In this document: positions 9,165 to 18,272 of the stretch, piece after piece | Numbering within the stretch: position 1 is the stretch's first letter | Layout: each line of letters begins with the position of its first letter | Assembly: GCA_036782995.1 (NCBI GenBank) | Contig: DAIPXZ010000005.1 | Location: forward strand, 33,086-97,085 | Direction: 5' to 3' | Source: DAIPXZ01 sp036782995 | GTDB taxonomy: Bacteria > Bacillota > Clostridia > Saccharofermentanales > Saccharofermentanaceae | Length of the DNA: 64,000 bases | Made by a program: the position numbers and the translations under genes | The notes under the pieces: generated by a model | Told to the model about the DNA's origin: nothing | Databases searched by the model: none | The model's input: only the letters and a program-made list of their open reading frames with translations

Positions 9165-10748
9165 GTGAGTACCATCGATAAGGTATTAGCAATTTGTTTG
9201 ATTATTGCTGCTTTGTTGGTTGGTGCGCTTATTGGTATTGTTGCCGCTATGTTTTATTATCGTCGAGGGTTTTCCTCGCGTCAGAAGAAACTACAAGATG
9301 ACATTGCCAAAGCTGATGTAGATGCTGAGAAGCTGATTGGTGAAGCGCAAAAGACCGCAGAGAGCAGAAAAAGAGAACTCTTATTGCAAGCGAAGGAAGA
9401 AATCACAAAGACAAAAGTGGAACTCGAGAAGGATGTTCGCGAGAGAAAGTCCGAACTTGCAAGAGAAAGAAATCGACTCGACCAAAAGGAAGAGACTCTT
9501 GATCGTAAGATTGACAGCCTTGAACAAAAGGAATCCGCCCTTGAACTTCGTGTCAGTGATGTATTGGCAATGGAAGAGAAGGCGAAAGACTTGGAGCGTC
9601 AGAAGGTTCTGGAGCTTGAAAAGATTTCCGGATTATCTGTCGTAGATGCTCGTAACTTAGTCCTTGATGCTGCAAAGCAAGAGTACAGTCATGATATGGC
9701 TCAAATGCTGAAGCAGATGGAAGACCAGACCCGTGAAGAAGCTGATAATAAGGCTCGCGATATCATCGTGAATTCCATTCAGCGTTATGCATCGGATTAT
9801 GTTTCCGAAGTTACAGTATCGGTCGTGTCCCTGCCGAATGATGAAATGAAGGGACGTATTATCGGTCGCGAAGGAAGAAACATTCGTGCCATTGAAACAG
9901 CCACCGGCGTTGATTTGATTATTGACGATACACCGGAAGCTGTCATCCTTTCCAGCTTTGATCCGATTCGTCGTGAGATTGCACGATTAACCATTGAAAA
10001 GCTGATAGTTGATGGAAGAATCCATCCGGCTAGAATCGAAGAAATGTGTCACAAATCTCGTAAAGAAGTCAACCAAACGATTAAGCAAGAGGGCGAACGC
10101 GCTGCTTTTGATACAGGAATGATTGGCTTACATCCGGAGATTATCAAGTATCTTGGTAAGCTTCGTTATCGTACGAGTTATGGCCAAAATGTCTTACAGC
10201 ATTCCATTGAGGTTTGTTGGATTGCAGGCATGATGGCATCTGAGTTAGGACTTGATGTTACGCTTGCTAAGCGTGCTGGATTGTTGCACGATATTGGTAA
10301 AGCGGCAGATTTTGAGATGGAAGGATCACACGTTGATTTGGGCGGCGATATTGCTCGTCGATACAAGGAAAATGATGTCGTCATTAATGCGATTATGTCG
10401 CACCATGGCGATTGTGAACCGGAAACAGCAATTGCAGTTTTGGTAGCTGCAGCAGATGCGATTTCTGCCGCACGACCTGGCGCTCGTCGAGAGAACCTGG
10501 AAACGTACATAAAGCGAATCCAGAAGCTCGAAGAGATTGCTACTAGCTTTGATGGAGTTGAGAAGTCATATGCAATACAAGCCGGAAGAGAAATTCGTGT
10601 CATGGTCACGCCTGAAAAGGTAAGTGACGATGAGATGATTCTGAAGGCTCGTGAGATTTGCAGAAAGATTGAAGATGAACTGGATTATCCAGGTCAGATT
10701 AAGGTCAACATCATCAGAGAAACACGTGCATCTGATATTGCAAAGTAA
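9165..10748 (+). CDS. rny: ribonuclease Y
   Basis: Membrane-anchored endoribonuclease that initiates mRNA decay. Seen: an N-terminal transmembrane helix (LAICLIIAALLVGALIGIVAAM is split over about residues 6-30), a long charged coiled coil (about 35-200), a KH domain (GRIIGREGRNIRAIE), and a metal-dependent HD domain (LLHDIGKAAD; IMSHHGD). The start is uncertain. The ribosome site GGAGGTG (9161-9167) is ideally placed for an ATC codon at 9174; in-frame canonical options are GTG 9165, which overlaps that site, TTG 9159 and TTG 9144, none with a site of its own. GTG 9165 is given as the conservative choice (527 residues). A terminator follows. Confidence 0.9.
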   Translation: MSTIDKVLAICLIIAALLVGALIGIVAAMFYYRRGFSSRQKKLQDDIAKADVDAEKLIGEAQKTAESRKRELLLQAKEEITKTKVELEKDVRERKSELARERNRLDQKEETLDRKIDSLEQKESALELRVSDVLAMEEKAKDLERQKVLELEKISGLSVVDARNLVLDAAKQEYSHDMAQMLKQMEDQTREEADNKARDIIVNSIQRYASDYVSEVTVSVVSLPNDEMKGRIIGREGRNIRAIETATGVDLIIDDTPEAVILSSFDPIRREIARLTIEKLIVDGRIHPARIEEMCHKSRKEVNQTIKQEGERAAFDTGMIGLHPEIIKYLGKLRYRTSYGQNVLQHSIEVCWIAGMMASELGLDVTLAKRAGLLHDIGKAADFEMEGSHVDLGGDIARRYKENDVVINAIMSHHGDCEPETAIAVLVAAADAISAARPGARRENLETYIKRIQKLEEIATSFDGVEKSYAIQAGREIRVMVTPEKVSDDEMILKAREICRKIEDELDYPGQIKVNIIRETRASDIAK

Positions 10749-10769
10749 GAAGAATTAAGTACCACCATG

Positions 10770-10805
10770 AAGACCTGTTTATTCATCATAAACAGGTCTT
10801 TTTTT
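10770..10805 (+). terminator. Rho-independent terminator after rny
   Basis: A perfect 13-bp stem (10770-10782 with 10788-10800, core AGACCTGTTTAT) with a 5-base loop is followed by five more Ts. It isolates rny from the long operon that follows. Confidence 0.93.
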
Positions 10806-10850
10806 ATGGTAGAATAAAAGCAATTGGTATTTTAGAAGGGAAATCATTAC

Positions 10851-11642
10851 GTGAGAGTATTATTCATCGGTGATGTGGTTGCACATCCCGGGAAAAGAAT
10901 TATGAAGAAAAAATTGACCGCAATAAAAAAAGATAGGTCAATTGATATTTGTGTCGTAAATGCCGAGAACGCAGCGGGTGGCATGGGAATTAATGCACAG
11001 ACGGCAAAGGAGTTATTTTCGGACGGTGCAGATATATTAACTATGGGAAATCATACCTATTCATGCTCAGACTACTATCGAATAGCCGATGTGGAGCCGA
11101 TGATTGTACGTCCTGGCAATGTGTCTCCAACATGGAAAGGAAATGATGTAGCCATAGTTGACCTAAAAGAAAAAGGGAAATTGTTGGTTGCCAATATCAT
11201 GGGACAGGTTAATATGGCGCCATGTGATTCTCCCTTTCATTATGTAGATCGAATGCTTCCGATATGGAAGGACCAATATCACCCTACAAATATTTTGATT
11301 GATTTTCACGCTGAAGCTACAGCAGAAAAGATTGCATTCGGTTATTATTGTGACGGGCGAGTCTCATTGGTTCTTGGAACACATACGCACGTACAAACCG
11401 CAGATGAACGTGTTTTAGAACGTGGGACTGGATATATCACAGATGTCGGTATGACGGGCACATATGAAGGGGTTATCGGAATGAATATCGAAGCTTCTTT
11501 GCGTCGATTTGTAGATCGCTTACCAACCAAATATGATTCAGCGGATGGAAAAGCAAGGATATGTGGTATTATTGCGGAATGTAATTCCCAAAATGGAAAA
11601 TGTATATCATTGGAGAGGATAGAAATAAATGACGAAGAATGA
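10851..11642 (+). CDS. ymdB: YmdB-family metallophosphoesterase
   Basis: Dinuclear-metal phosphoesterase; the Bacillus subtilis relative is described as a 2',3'-cyclic nucleotide phosphodiesterase that affects biofilm and motility decisions. 263 residues, usual length ~265. Seen: FIGDVVAHPGKR (first metal ligand), VNAENAAGGMGI, TMGNHTY, DFHAEATAEK, LGTHTHVQTADE and TDVGMTGTYEGVIGM. GTG 10851 is the start with AGAAGGGA upstream. It is the first gene of a compact run: its end overlaps lspA by 14 bases. The spoVS gene that often follows rny/ymdB in spore-formers is absent. Confidence 0.9.
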   Translation: MRVLFIGDVVAHPGKRIMKKKLTAIKKDRSIDICVVNAENAAGGMGINAQTAKELFSDGADILTMGNHTYSCSDYYRIADVEPMIVRPGNVSPTWKGNDVAIVDLKEKGKLLVANIMGQVNMAPCDSPFHYVDRMLPIWKDQYHPTNILIDFHAEATAEKIAFGYYCDGRVSLVLGTHTHVQTADERVLERGTGYITDVGMTGTYEGVIGMNIEASLRRFVDRLPTKYDSADGKARICGIIAECNSQNGKCISLERIEINDEE

Positions 11643-12192
11643 GACGCGTCCGAAGGTTTTATTGGCGCTATGTTATATACTTATTTTTGCACTCGTTGCA
11701 TTTGATCAATGGACAAAGGTAACGGTTCAGAAAAAAATACCGCTTTATGAATCAAAGACCATCATCAAGAATTTTCTTTCATTTACATATGTACAAAATA
11801 CAGGTAGTGCCTTTAGCTTGGGTGCAGACAAGGAATGGGCCATTTATGTATTAGGCGCATTTTCACTTATTTGTGCTTTATTGATGGTTGTTTTTGTCGC
11901 ATACACGATACTTAAAAAACAATTGGTAGCTTTCAGTATTGTTGTTTCTTGTTTGTGTGCTGGAACAATCGGGAATATGATTGATCGAATTAGATTGCAA
12001 TATGTTGTAGACTTTTTGCATTTTTCGTTTGGATCGAAATCGTTTCCGATTTTTAATGTGGCAGATATTTGTGTGACTGTGTCTTGTGTTGTCATAGGCA
12101 TCCTGATTATTAAGGATGATAAGGTGACTGAGGCCATTTTCACGAAAAAGAGAAAGGAACAGAAGACAAATGATAAATCTTTGGAAAGTTGA
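11629..12192 (+). CDS. lspA: lipoprotein signal peptidase (signal peptidase II)
   Basis: Cleaves signal peptides of diacylated prolipoproteins in the membrane. 187 residues with four hydrophobic segments. Seen: the start of the catalytic region FTYVQNTGSAFSLG, then the two aspartate motifs GTIGNMIDRI and FPIFNVADICVT. The C-terminal tail is longer and more charged than usual (KKRKEQKTNDK). Its substrates in this window would include the ZnuA-like binding protein and the small lipoprotein of the zinc operon. The start overlaps ymdB and the end overlaps rluD by 23 bases. Confidence 0.94.
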   Translation: MTKNETRPKVLLALCYILIFALVAFDQWTKVTVQKKIPLYESKTIIKNFLSFTYVQNTGSAFSLGADKEWAIYVLGAFSLICALLMVVFVAYTILKKQLVAFSIVVSCLCAGTIGNMIDRIRLQYVVDFLHFSFGSKSFPIFNVADICVTVSCVVIGILIIKDDKVTEAIFTKKRKEQKTNDKSLES

Positions 12193-13078
12193 CGAATACG
12201 AGGGCAGAATTGATGCCTATATTCCGCTGGCATATCCTGATCTTTCGCGGTCATATGCCTCTCAATTAATTGAAAAAGGGAATATTCTAGTTGATGGAAA
12301 GACGGTAAAGCCTTCGTTTAAAGTTTTCGGTGGTGAAGAGATTTCTTTGGATTTACCGGAACCGATCGATACGGATGCAAAACCAGAAAATATACCTTTG
12401 GATATTGTGTATGAAGATAATGATTTGATTGTCATTAATAAACCACAGGGCATGGTTGTCCACCCAGCACCCGGTCATTATTCGGGGACATTGGTGAATG
12501 CGTTACTCTATCATTGCAAAGGTAATCTTTCCGATATTAATGGCGTTATTCGTCCAGGAATCATCCACCGAATTGACATGGATACCTCCGGACTTATGAT
12601 TGCCGTCAAAAATAATGAAACGCATACCATCATGGCGAAAATGATTGCGGAGCACGAAGTTGTTCGCAATTATCGTTGCTGTGTTTATGGTGTTGTTGAT
12701 TCTGATAAAGGAACCATCAATGCACCAATTGGACGTGCTAAAAATGACCGTCGAAAAATGACCGTTACAGAAGACGGAAAACCTTCAATTACTCATTTTG
12801 AAGTAGTGGAGAGATTCCGCAAAGCAACGGACATGCTTTGTAAATTGGAAACCGGAAGAACACATCAAATTCGATCCCATATGACTTTTATCGGTCATCC
12901 TTGTTTAGGTGATCCTCTCTATGCCCCTAAAAGAGATAATTATGGCCTAAAAGGTCAAGCTTTACATAGTACATCTTTGGCATTTATTCATCCAAGAACA
13001 GAAGAACCAATGACGTTCTCTGTTGATGTACCGCCTTATTATCATTCATTAATTGATACGTTGAGAAAGGATTGCTGA
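12170..13078 (+). CDS. rluD: RluD-type 23S rRNA pseudouridine synthase
   Basis: 302 residues. Seen: an N-terminal S4 RNA-binding domain (SRSYASQLIEKGNILVDGK), YEDNDLIVINKPQGMVVHP, the catalytic HRIDMDTSGLM with the active Asp, and LETGRTHQIRSHM with GHPCLGDPLY. lspA followed by an rluD-like gene is a common arrangement in Bacillota, which supports the RluD/YlyB assignment over other RluA paralogues. The gene overlaps its upstream neighbour by 23 bases. Confidence 0.9.
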   Translation: MINLWKVDEYEGRIDAYIPLAYPDLSRSYASQLIEKGNILVDGKTVKPSFKVFGGEEISLDLPEPIDTDAKPENIPLDIVYEDNDLIVINKPQGMVVHPAPGHYSGTLVNALLYHCKGNLSDINGVIRPGIIHRIDMDTSGLMIAVKNNETHTIMAKMIAEHEVVRNYRCCVYGVVDSDKGTINAPIGRAKNDRRKMTVTEDGKPSITHFEVVERFRKATDMLCKLETGRTHQIRSHMTFIGHPCLGDPLYAPKRDNYGLKGQALHSTSLAFIHPRTEEPMTFSVDVPPYYHSLIDTLRKDC

Positions 13079-13086
13079 TTATTGAC

Positions 13087-13839
13087 GTGAATCAAGTTGC
13101 GACAAACAAATCAATTATTTCGCGTTTTATACGATGGACACGAAGAGACGTGCTCTGGGGCGTTTTATTGCTTATCATTGCTTTACTGTCGACCTATGGT
13201 TTAATTGCACTTTCTAAACAGCACAAACAAAATGAGACACGTTTATCGCAATATGATGAGGCTAGAAAGTCTTTGGATGAATTAAAGGAAAGAAACGAAG
13301 TGCTTTTGACCGAACAGGAAGTTTTAAATGAACGTGTGCAGGCATTAACCGATCAGGTTCTGCTAAATTCGGATGATGAGCCAATCATAATGGAGCTTAC
13401 CCGTGTACGAGTAGCGGCAGGACTGACGGACATTACAGGCAATGGCGTTCGTATTACGCTTTCGGACTCGGAAAATGACGAAGAAAGCCTTTCGTTGATT
13501 CATTCACAAGATGTTGTTTATTATGTTGATTTACTAAAAGCGTTGCATGCGGAGTGTATTTCAGTGAATGGTGAGCGTGTCGTTACAAATACAGCAATTG
13601 TTTGTTTAGGACCGACTATTCGTGTGAACGAGAAACGTATATCTTCTCCTTTTATCATTGAGGCAATTGGAGATGCGGATTTGATGGTAGAGCAATTGCT
13701 AATTGATGAACGATTATCTCTTCGTGAATCCCAACACGTTTCAATTATCATCGAAAAGGTAGACGAATGTACAATACCCGCATATTCTGACGATAGTGCT
13801 TATCGCAATTTTTTGGATTCGATCGGAGGGAATGAATGA
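13087..13839 (+). CDS. DUF881-family membrane-anchored protein (first of two)
   Basis: No enzymatic function is known. Seen: one N-terminal transmembrane helix (DVLWGVLLLIIALLSTYGLIA), a coiled coil (KSLDELKERNEVLLTEQEVLNERVQAL), and a globular extracytoplasmic part with LTDITGNGVRITLSDS and DLLKALHAECISVNGERV, which is the DUF881 signature. The start is unsure: AAAGGA (13066-13071) stands 6-9 bases before ATT codons at 13078 and 13081, while GTG 13087 is 15 bases away; GTG is given (250 residues). DUF881 genes occur next to division genes in many Bacillota, so an envelope or division role is plausible but inferred. Confidence 0.8.
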   Translation: MNQVATNKSIISRFIRWTRRDVLWGVLLLIIALLSTYGLIALSKQHKQNETRLSQYDEARKSLDELKERNEVLLTEQEVLNERVQALTDQVLLNSDDEPIIMELTRVRVAAGLTDITGNGVRITLSDSENDEESLSLIHSQDVVYYVDLLKALHAECISVNGERVVTNTAIVCLGPTIRVNEKRISSPFIIEAIGDADLMVEQLLIDERLSLRESQHVSIIIEKVDECTIPAYSDDSAYRNFLDSIGGNE

Positions 13840-14540
13840 AGAAGAAAACAAATGCATTCACTTTGGTTATGACGTTATTCCTGTGCTTGTTTGGCATTTT
13901 ATTAGCTATGGGAATGAGAAGCATGAACGATAATTATTTGCTTATGCAAAATGCGAATCAAGACCTAACCGATTTGCGAGAAGAGGCGATGGCTTTGGTA
14001 CGTGAAAATGGAATCATTGCCGAAGAGAACGAAAGCATTAATGAACGTATCAATGCGTTATCGAATGATCTTGCAGGTGATGACGCATCGCTTCAGGAAA
14101 TTCTCCAGGAAATCAATGAAGCTAAGGTCTTTGCTGGCCTTACTGATATATCAGGAAATGGTATTCGCGTAACCATTGACTATGATGATGAATGTGAATT
14201 TAAGGCTGGTACATTGCTACTGATTGTCAATGAAATGCGTGCATCTGGTGGTTATGCAATCGACATCAACGGCGAACGGTTAGTAGCATTAACGGAAATC
14301 CGAGATGCAGGTTCTGCATCGCCTGTCATCATTATTAATGGAAATTCATACTCGTCACAATCTGTATTTACCATTACTTGCCTCTATCAAGAAGCCGATA
14401 TCGAACGTGGAGAGCAGCTGGTTGGGCAATTGTTGGAGCAATATTCATCTTTTGGACAATTACAATTGGATATAGTGGAAAGCATTACAATACCAGCTCT
14501 TTCTCCGGACTCAATGACCTATCAACATATCATGGCATAA
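13836..14540 (+). CDS. DUF881-family membrane-anchored protein (second of two)
   Basis: 234 residues, paralogous in layout to the gene before it: N-terminal transmembrane helix (FTLVMTLFLCLFGILLAMG), coiled coil (about residues 40-85), then the DUF881 fold with LTDISGNGIRVTIDY and NEMRASGGYAIDINGERL. It starts inside the upstream stop codon (ATGA overlap), so the two are translationally coupled and may form a pair. In spore-formers phoH is usually preceded by yqfC and yqfD; this DUF881 pair takes that place. Confidence 0.82.
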   Translation: MKKKTNAFTLVMTLFLCLFGILLAMGMRSMNDNYLLMQNANQDLTDLREEAMALVRENGIIAEENESINERINALSNDLAGDDASLQEILQEINEAKVFAGLTDISGNGIRVTIDYDDECEFKAGTLLLIVNEMRASGGYAIDINGERLVALTEIRDAGSASPVIIINGNSYSSQSVFTITCLYQEADIERGEQLVGQLLEQYSSFGQLQLDIVESITIPALSPDSMTYQHIMA

Positions 14541-14556
14541 AGGAGATATTTGCCAA

Positions 14557-15516
14557 ATGAGTGAATCATTTATTGTACCGATTGATCACATGCAAACACT
14601 TTTTCAACAAAATGGAAGATTTATTCGTATTGTTGAAGACGCTTTTGCATGTTCTGTTGAAATTGCAATGGGAACGGATGCGGTTTCAGTGGATTCGAAA
14701 ACGCAAAATCACAACGCTGTAATTTCCGCGTTAAAAGCGATCGATACAATGAGCGAAAAAGAAGAGCTTTCTGAGCAATGGGTTAACTACATCTGTATGC
14801 TAGGCAAAGAAAACCGCATTAGCGACTTTCTCGCGATGTCATCATCTCCTATTCTAATCACGCCAAATGGTCGTTCTATCCGAACCAAAACATTAGGACA
14901 ACGACTGTATGTAGATGCACTTTCTCATCATGAATTGGTGATTTGTAATGGACCTGCAGGTTCGGGAAAAACTTTTCTTGGTGTGGCGATGGCCGTGTTG
15001 GCACTTCGCAATAAGGAAGTGTCTCGGATTATTCTCACGCGACCGGCAGTTGAGGCAGGGGAACGGCTCGGTTTTTTACCCGGTGATATTGAAGAAAAAG
15101 TAGATCCCTATATGCGCCCGATATTTGATGCACTATTGGAACTTTTAGGTAGGGAAGCCTTTGAAAAGTATTATGATAAGGGCGTCATTGAGGTTTCACC
15201 ATTGGCATTTATGCGTGGACGAAATCTTGATGATTCGTTTATTCTTTTGGATGAGGCACAGAATACAACCATTGAACAAATGAAGATGTTTCTTACACGT
15301 ATTGGCATGAATTCACGTGCTTGTGTATGTGGTGATGATACACAAATCGACTTGCCTCGTGGTATTCGAAATGGGTTACTCGATGCGATGGAAATATTGA
15401 AGGATGTTCCGTCTATTGCCTGTGTTTCTTTGAATGAGACGGACATTGTTCGAAATCCATTGGTACAGAAAATCATTATGGCTTATAATGCTAGAGAAAG
15501 AGAGGACCGTGTATGA
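14557..15516 (+). CDS. phoH: PhoH-like ATPase
   Basis: Predicted RNA-related P-loop ATPase of the YlaK/PhoH group. 319 residues, family length. Seen: Walker A GPAGSGKTFLG (about residues 136-146), the PhoH block LTRPAVEAGERLGFLPGD, Walker B with FILLDEAQNTT, and DDTQIDLPRG. Start ATG 14557 has AAAGGAGA 8 bases before it. The end overlaps pgpH (GTATGA). Its constant linkage with pgpH, ybeY and era suggests a role in RNA or ribosome metabolism, which is not proven. Confidence 0.93.
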   Translation: MSESFIVPIDHMQTLFQQNGRFIRIVEDAFACSVEIAMGTDAVSVDSKTQNHNAVISALKAIDTMSEKEELSEQWVNYICMLGKENRISDFLAMSSSPILITPNGRSIRTKTLGQRLYVDALSHHELVICNGPAGSGKTFLGVAMAVLALRNKEVSRIILTRPAVEAGERLGFLPGDIEEKVDPYMRPIFDALLELLGREAFEKYYDKGVIEVSPLAFMRGRNLDDSFILLDEAQNTTIEQMKMFLTRIGMNSRACVCGDDTQIDLPRGIRNGLLDAMEILKDVPSIACVSLNETDIVRNPLVQKIIMAYNAREREDRV

Positions 15517-17600
15517 AGAAGCATAATGCAAAATTAACAAAGTTCCTTAAATTGGCCTCGGTCATTCTTTTCGGCATTGTTGTTATTATTATTGTTTTTA
15601 CCGGTTCCTTGCCGCAACGATATAATCTTTCTGTCGGATCTGTTGCCAATGTAGATATCACAGCAAATCGCACAGTGACCGATACATACGAGACGGAGAA
15701 ACGCGCTGTTATTGCCAAAAACAGTGTAGAACCGATTTATGTACAATCAGAATCGGTCGCTACACAGAATATGGCAAATATCACGGAGTTCTTTTCACTA
15801 GTTAATGAAATCCGCCAGGGAAACATGGATGATTATGGAACGATTATTCATTCCAAACAAGAGTTAGCAAACAATCTTGCTGAGGAAGTGGAGCGTACCT
15901 ATGCAATTTCTCTTTCTTCCGAAGACGCATATAGTCTCGCCAATATGCCAACGACACAATTAGATTATGTATTTGACGAAGCAATGTCCATCACTTCGGT
16001 CATCATGATGGATATGGTAGATGATTCGTCTCTATCTATTCGAATTCGTGAATTAACGAATTCTGTTGCTATTATCGATCAATCTACTGACACCGAGCTC
16101 TATGCTTCGACACAAGAGCTCTTGCGAACACTTTTAGCACAATTGCTTTCTCCAAACGCGATATATGATCAGTCTTCAACCGATGCGGCACGAAATGCCG
16201 CTTATCGAAATACAATTAATGATCCTGCACTTATTGAAAAGGGAACTCGTGTAATAAGTGTCGGTGAGACAATTAGTGCCCATACGTATCAATCCTTACT
16301 GGATTTGGATGTTTTGGAGACCAACGAATTTGACTTTAGCTTGTTATTTGGTATTGTCATCTATATCACGGCGATACTTTTCGCCTTCGGCTTTTATCTC
16401 TATCGCAAATCCGACGAGTTATTTACGGATGACCCCAAGACTTTACTTTCTATTGCCTTAGCTTTCTTAATTACGATTATTACCAGCGTATATATTGCGG
16501 ATTTCTCTACGCTATTTTCTGCGGTGCTCTTTGCAACGGTTATTTTTGCCACATATTTAGGTATACAAAGCGGTATTACGCTCAGTGTATTACTTATGCT
16601 GGTCGTTTTACCGATACAGAAATTTGATGTTGAATTCGTTTTTGTTACTGCATTAAGCGTATTCGTATGTGCCGTTATTGCCGGCAAGAAGAATCGCAAG
16701 TTTAACTCGGCTACGTTGATTCTTTTTACTGCCTTTACATCGTTCAGTGCATCTGTCGGATACAGTCTCGTTAATCAATCGTCTAAAACTGATATGCTAC
16801 AATCTGCATTATGGAGCATTGTTTCAGCTACAGTTTGTGTGGTTGCAGCAATTGGCTCAATGCCACTATTCGAATTGATATCCAACTCTGCATCACCGAT
16901 GCGTTTGATTGATTTAGCGCAGCAAGGGCATCCACTTTTGAAGAAGCTCTTCTTGGAAGCGCCTGGCACATCGCAACACAGTATGATGGTTGCAAATCTC
17001 GCAGATAGCGCAGCCGAAGCTATTGGCGCCGATGCTTTGTTAGCTAAAGTCGGAGCATATTATCATGATGTCGGAAAATTGGAGAACCCTGAGTATTTTA
17101 CGGAAAACCAAAGCAATAACATTAACCCGCATGATCAGTTAACACCGGAAGAGAGTGTAGCAATAATTACTTCGCATACGACACAAGGCCTTAAGTATGC
17201 AAAAAAATACCATTTACCTATGGCGATTCAAAACTTAATCATTGAACACCATGGCACAACGTGCCAGCAATACTTCTATGTTACAGCGAAGAAAAACGCT
17301 GAAGAAAAGGGACTTCCTGCACCTAAAATAGAGGATTTTACATATAAGGGCAATGTGCCGACAACGAAAGAATCTGCTATCATCATGCTTGCTGATACCT
17401 GCGAAGCCGCAGCACGTTCAACTGGAATAAAGACGGTAAGTGATGCAGAAACACTTTTCCGAAAGCTCGTGAAGCAGAAAATTGACCAAGATCAATTAGT
17501 AATGTCGGGTTTATCGTTTAATGAATTAGAATCGATTATTCAAGCATTCTTGCATGTATATGCAGGTTATTTCCACGAGAGGGTAAAGTATCCGGAATGA
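15513..17600 (+). CDS. pgpH: cyclic-di-AMP phosphodiesterase of the 7TM-HD family (PgpH/YqfF)
   Basis: Integral membrane HD-domain protein that degrades c-di-AMP in characterised relatives. 695 residues. Seen: an N-terminal transmembrane helix (about 10-32), an extracytoplasmic sensor region (about 33-270), a block of seven hydrophobic helices (about 270-470), then the cytosolic HD domain with GTSQHSMMVANLAD (about 485), YYHDVGK (about 515), and IIEHHGT. It shares its first bases with the phoH stop and its last with ybeY. Confidence 0.93.
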   Translation: MKKHNAKLTKFLKLASVILFGIVVIIIVFTGSLPQRYNLSVGSVANVDITANRTVTDTYETEKRAVIAKNSVEPIYVQSESVATQNMANITEFFSLVNEIRQGNMDDYGTIIHSKQELANNLAEEVERTYAISLSSEDAYSLANMPTTQLDYVFDEAMSITSVIMMDMVDDSSLSIRIRELTNSVAIIDQSTDTELYASTQELLRTLLAQLLSPNAIYDQSSTDAARNAAYRNTINDPALIEKGTRVISVGETISAHTYQSLLDLDVLETNEFDFSLLFGIVIYITAILFAFGFYLYRKSDELFTDDPKTLLSIALAFLITIITSVYIADFSTLFSAVLFATVIFATYLGIQSGITLSVLLMLVVLPIQKFDVEFVFVTALSVFVCAVIAGKKNRKFNSATLILFTAFTSFSASVGYSLVNQSSKTDMLQSALWSIVSATVCVVAAIGSMPLFELISNSASPMRLIDLAQQGHPLLKKLFLEAPGTSQHSMMVANLADSAAEAIGADALLAKVGAYYHDVGKLENPEYFTENQSNNINPHDQLTPEESVAIITSHTTQGLKYAKKYHLPMAIQNLIIEHHGTTCQQYFYVTAKKNAEEKGLPAPKIEDFTYKGNVPTTKESAIIMLADTCEAAARSTGIKTVSDAETLFRKLVKQKIDQDQLVMSGLSFNELESIIQAFLHVYAGYFHERVKYPE

Positions 17601-18127
17601 ACATTGAGGTCATAAACAAACAACTCCGATATACTAAAGATGAGATTGATGTACTTATTGATTACTGCAATAAAGCATTTGCCGTTCTTTTTGAGCAACG
17701 TTATGTGGATAAAGCACTAATTAATCCAGCATTCAAATTGTCGGTGGTCATTTCTTTTGTAAGCAAAGACGCTATTTCAACATTAAATGATGAACGCCGT
17801 GGCATTCATAAAGTTACCGATGTATTGTCTTTTCCAATGCTCGATATGAATGAAGGCGAACTAAACGCTCCGTTATGTGATTTCGATTACTTATTTTCTC
17901 CAAAAGGTGATCGACTTCTTCCGCTTGGGGATATCGTCATTTGTCTTGAAAGAGCAAAAAATCAATCTATCGAATACGGGCATTCATTTCAACGTGAAGT
18001 TGTTTTCCTTGCGGTACATTCCATGTTACATTTACTCGGATTCGATCATGAGACACCGAATGAAGAACAGAATATGTTCAGTAAACAGGAAGAGATTATG
18101 GAGGCAATTGGCCTTACAAGAAAATGA
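17597..18127 (+). CDS. ybeY: endoribonuclease YbeY
   Basis: Zinc-dependent single-strand RNase for 16S rRNA maturation and ribosome quality control. 176 residues. Seen: the metal motif HSMLHLLGFDHE (about residues 141-152; H-x3-H-x5-H), the upstream TDVLSFPML and LGDIVICLERA segments. It begins in an ATGA overlap with pgpH. In related genomes dgkA and cdd often lie between ybeY and era; they are absent here and a 145-base gap follows. Confidence 0.93.
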   Translation: MNIEVINKQLRYTKDEIDVLIDYCNKAFAVLFEQRYVDKALINPAFKLSVVISFVSKDAISTLNDERRGIHKVTDVLSFPMLDMNEGELNAPLCDFDYLFSPKGDRLLPLGDIVICLERAKNQSIEYGHSFQREVVFLAVHSMLHLLGFDHETPNEEQNMFSKQEEIMEAIGLTRK

Positions 18128-18141
18128 AGTTCAATATCTGA

Positions 18142-18155
18142 ATCAATGCATTGAT
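18142..18155. repeat. 14-bp perfect palindrome between ybeY and era
   Basis: ATCAATGCATTGAT is a perfect palindrome in the 145-base gap between ybeY and era. The rest of the gap shows no clear promoter or terminator. The site could be an operator for era-recO or chance. Confidence 0.3.
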
Positions 18156-18272
18156 ATAGCATAATTCGCAACAGATGATTAATGCGACTGATGCAATAGA
18201 GCGAGAGATAAATAGGCCGAAGATAATCCTTTTGAAAGAATTATCAAACAAAGAGAGTAAGGGAGACAATCA

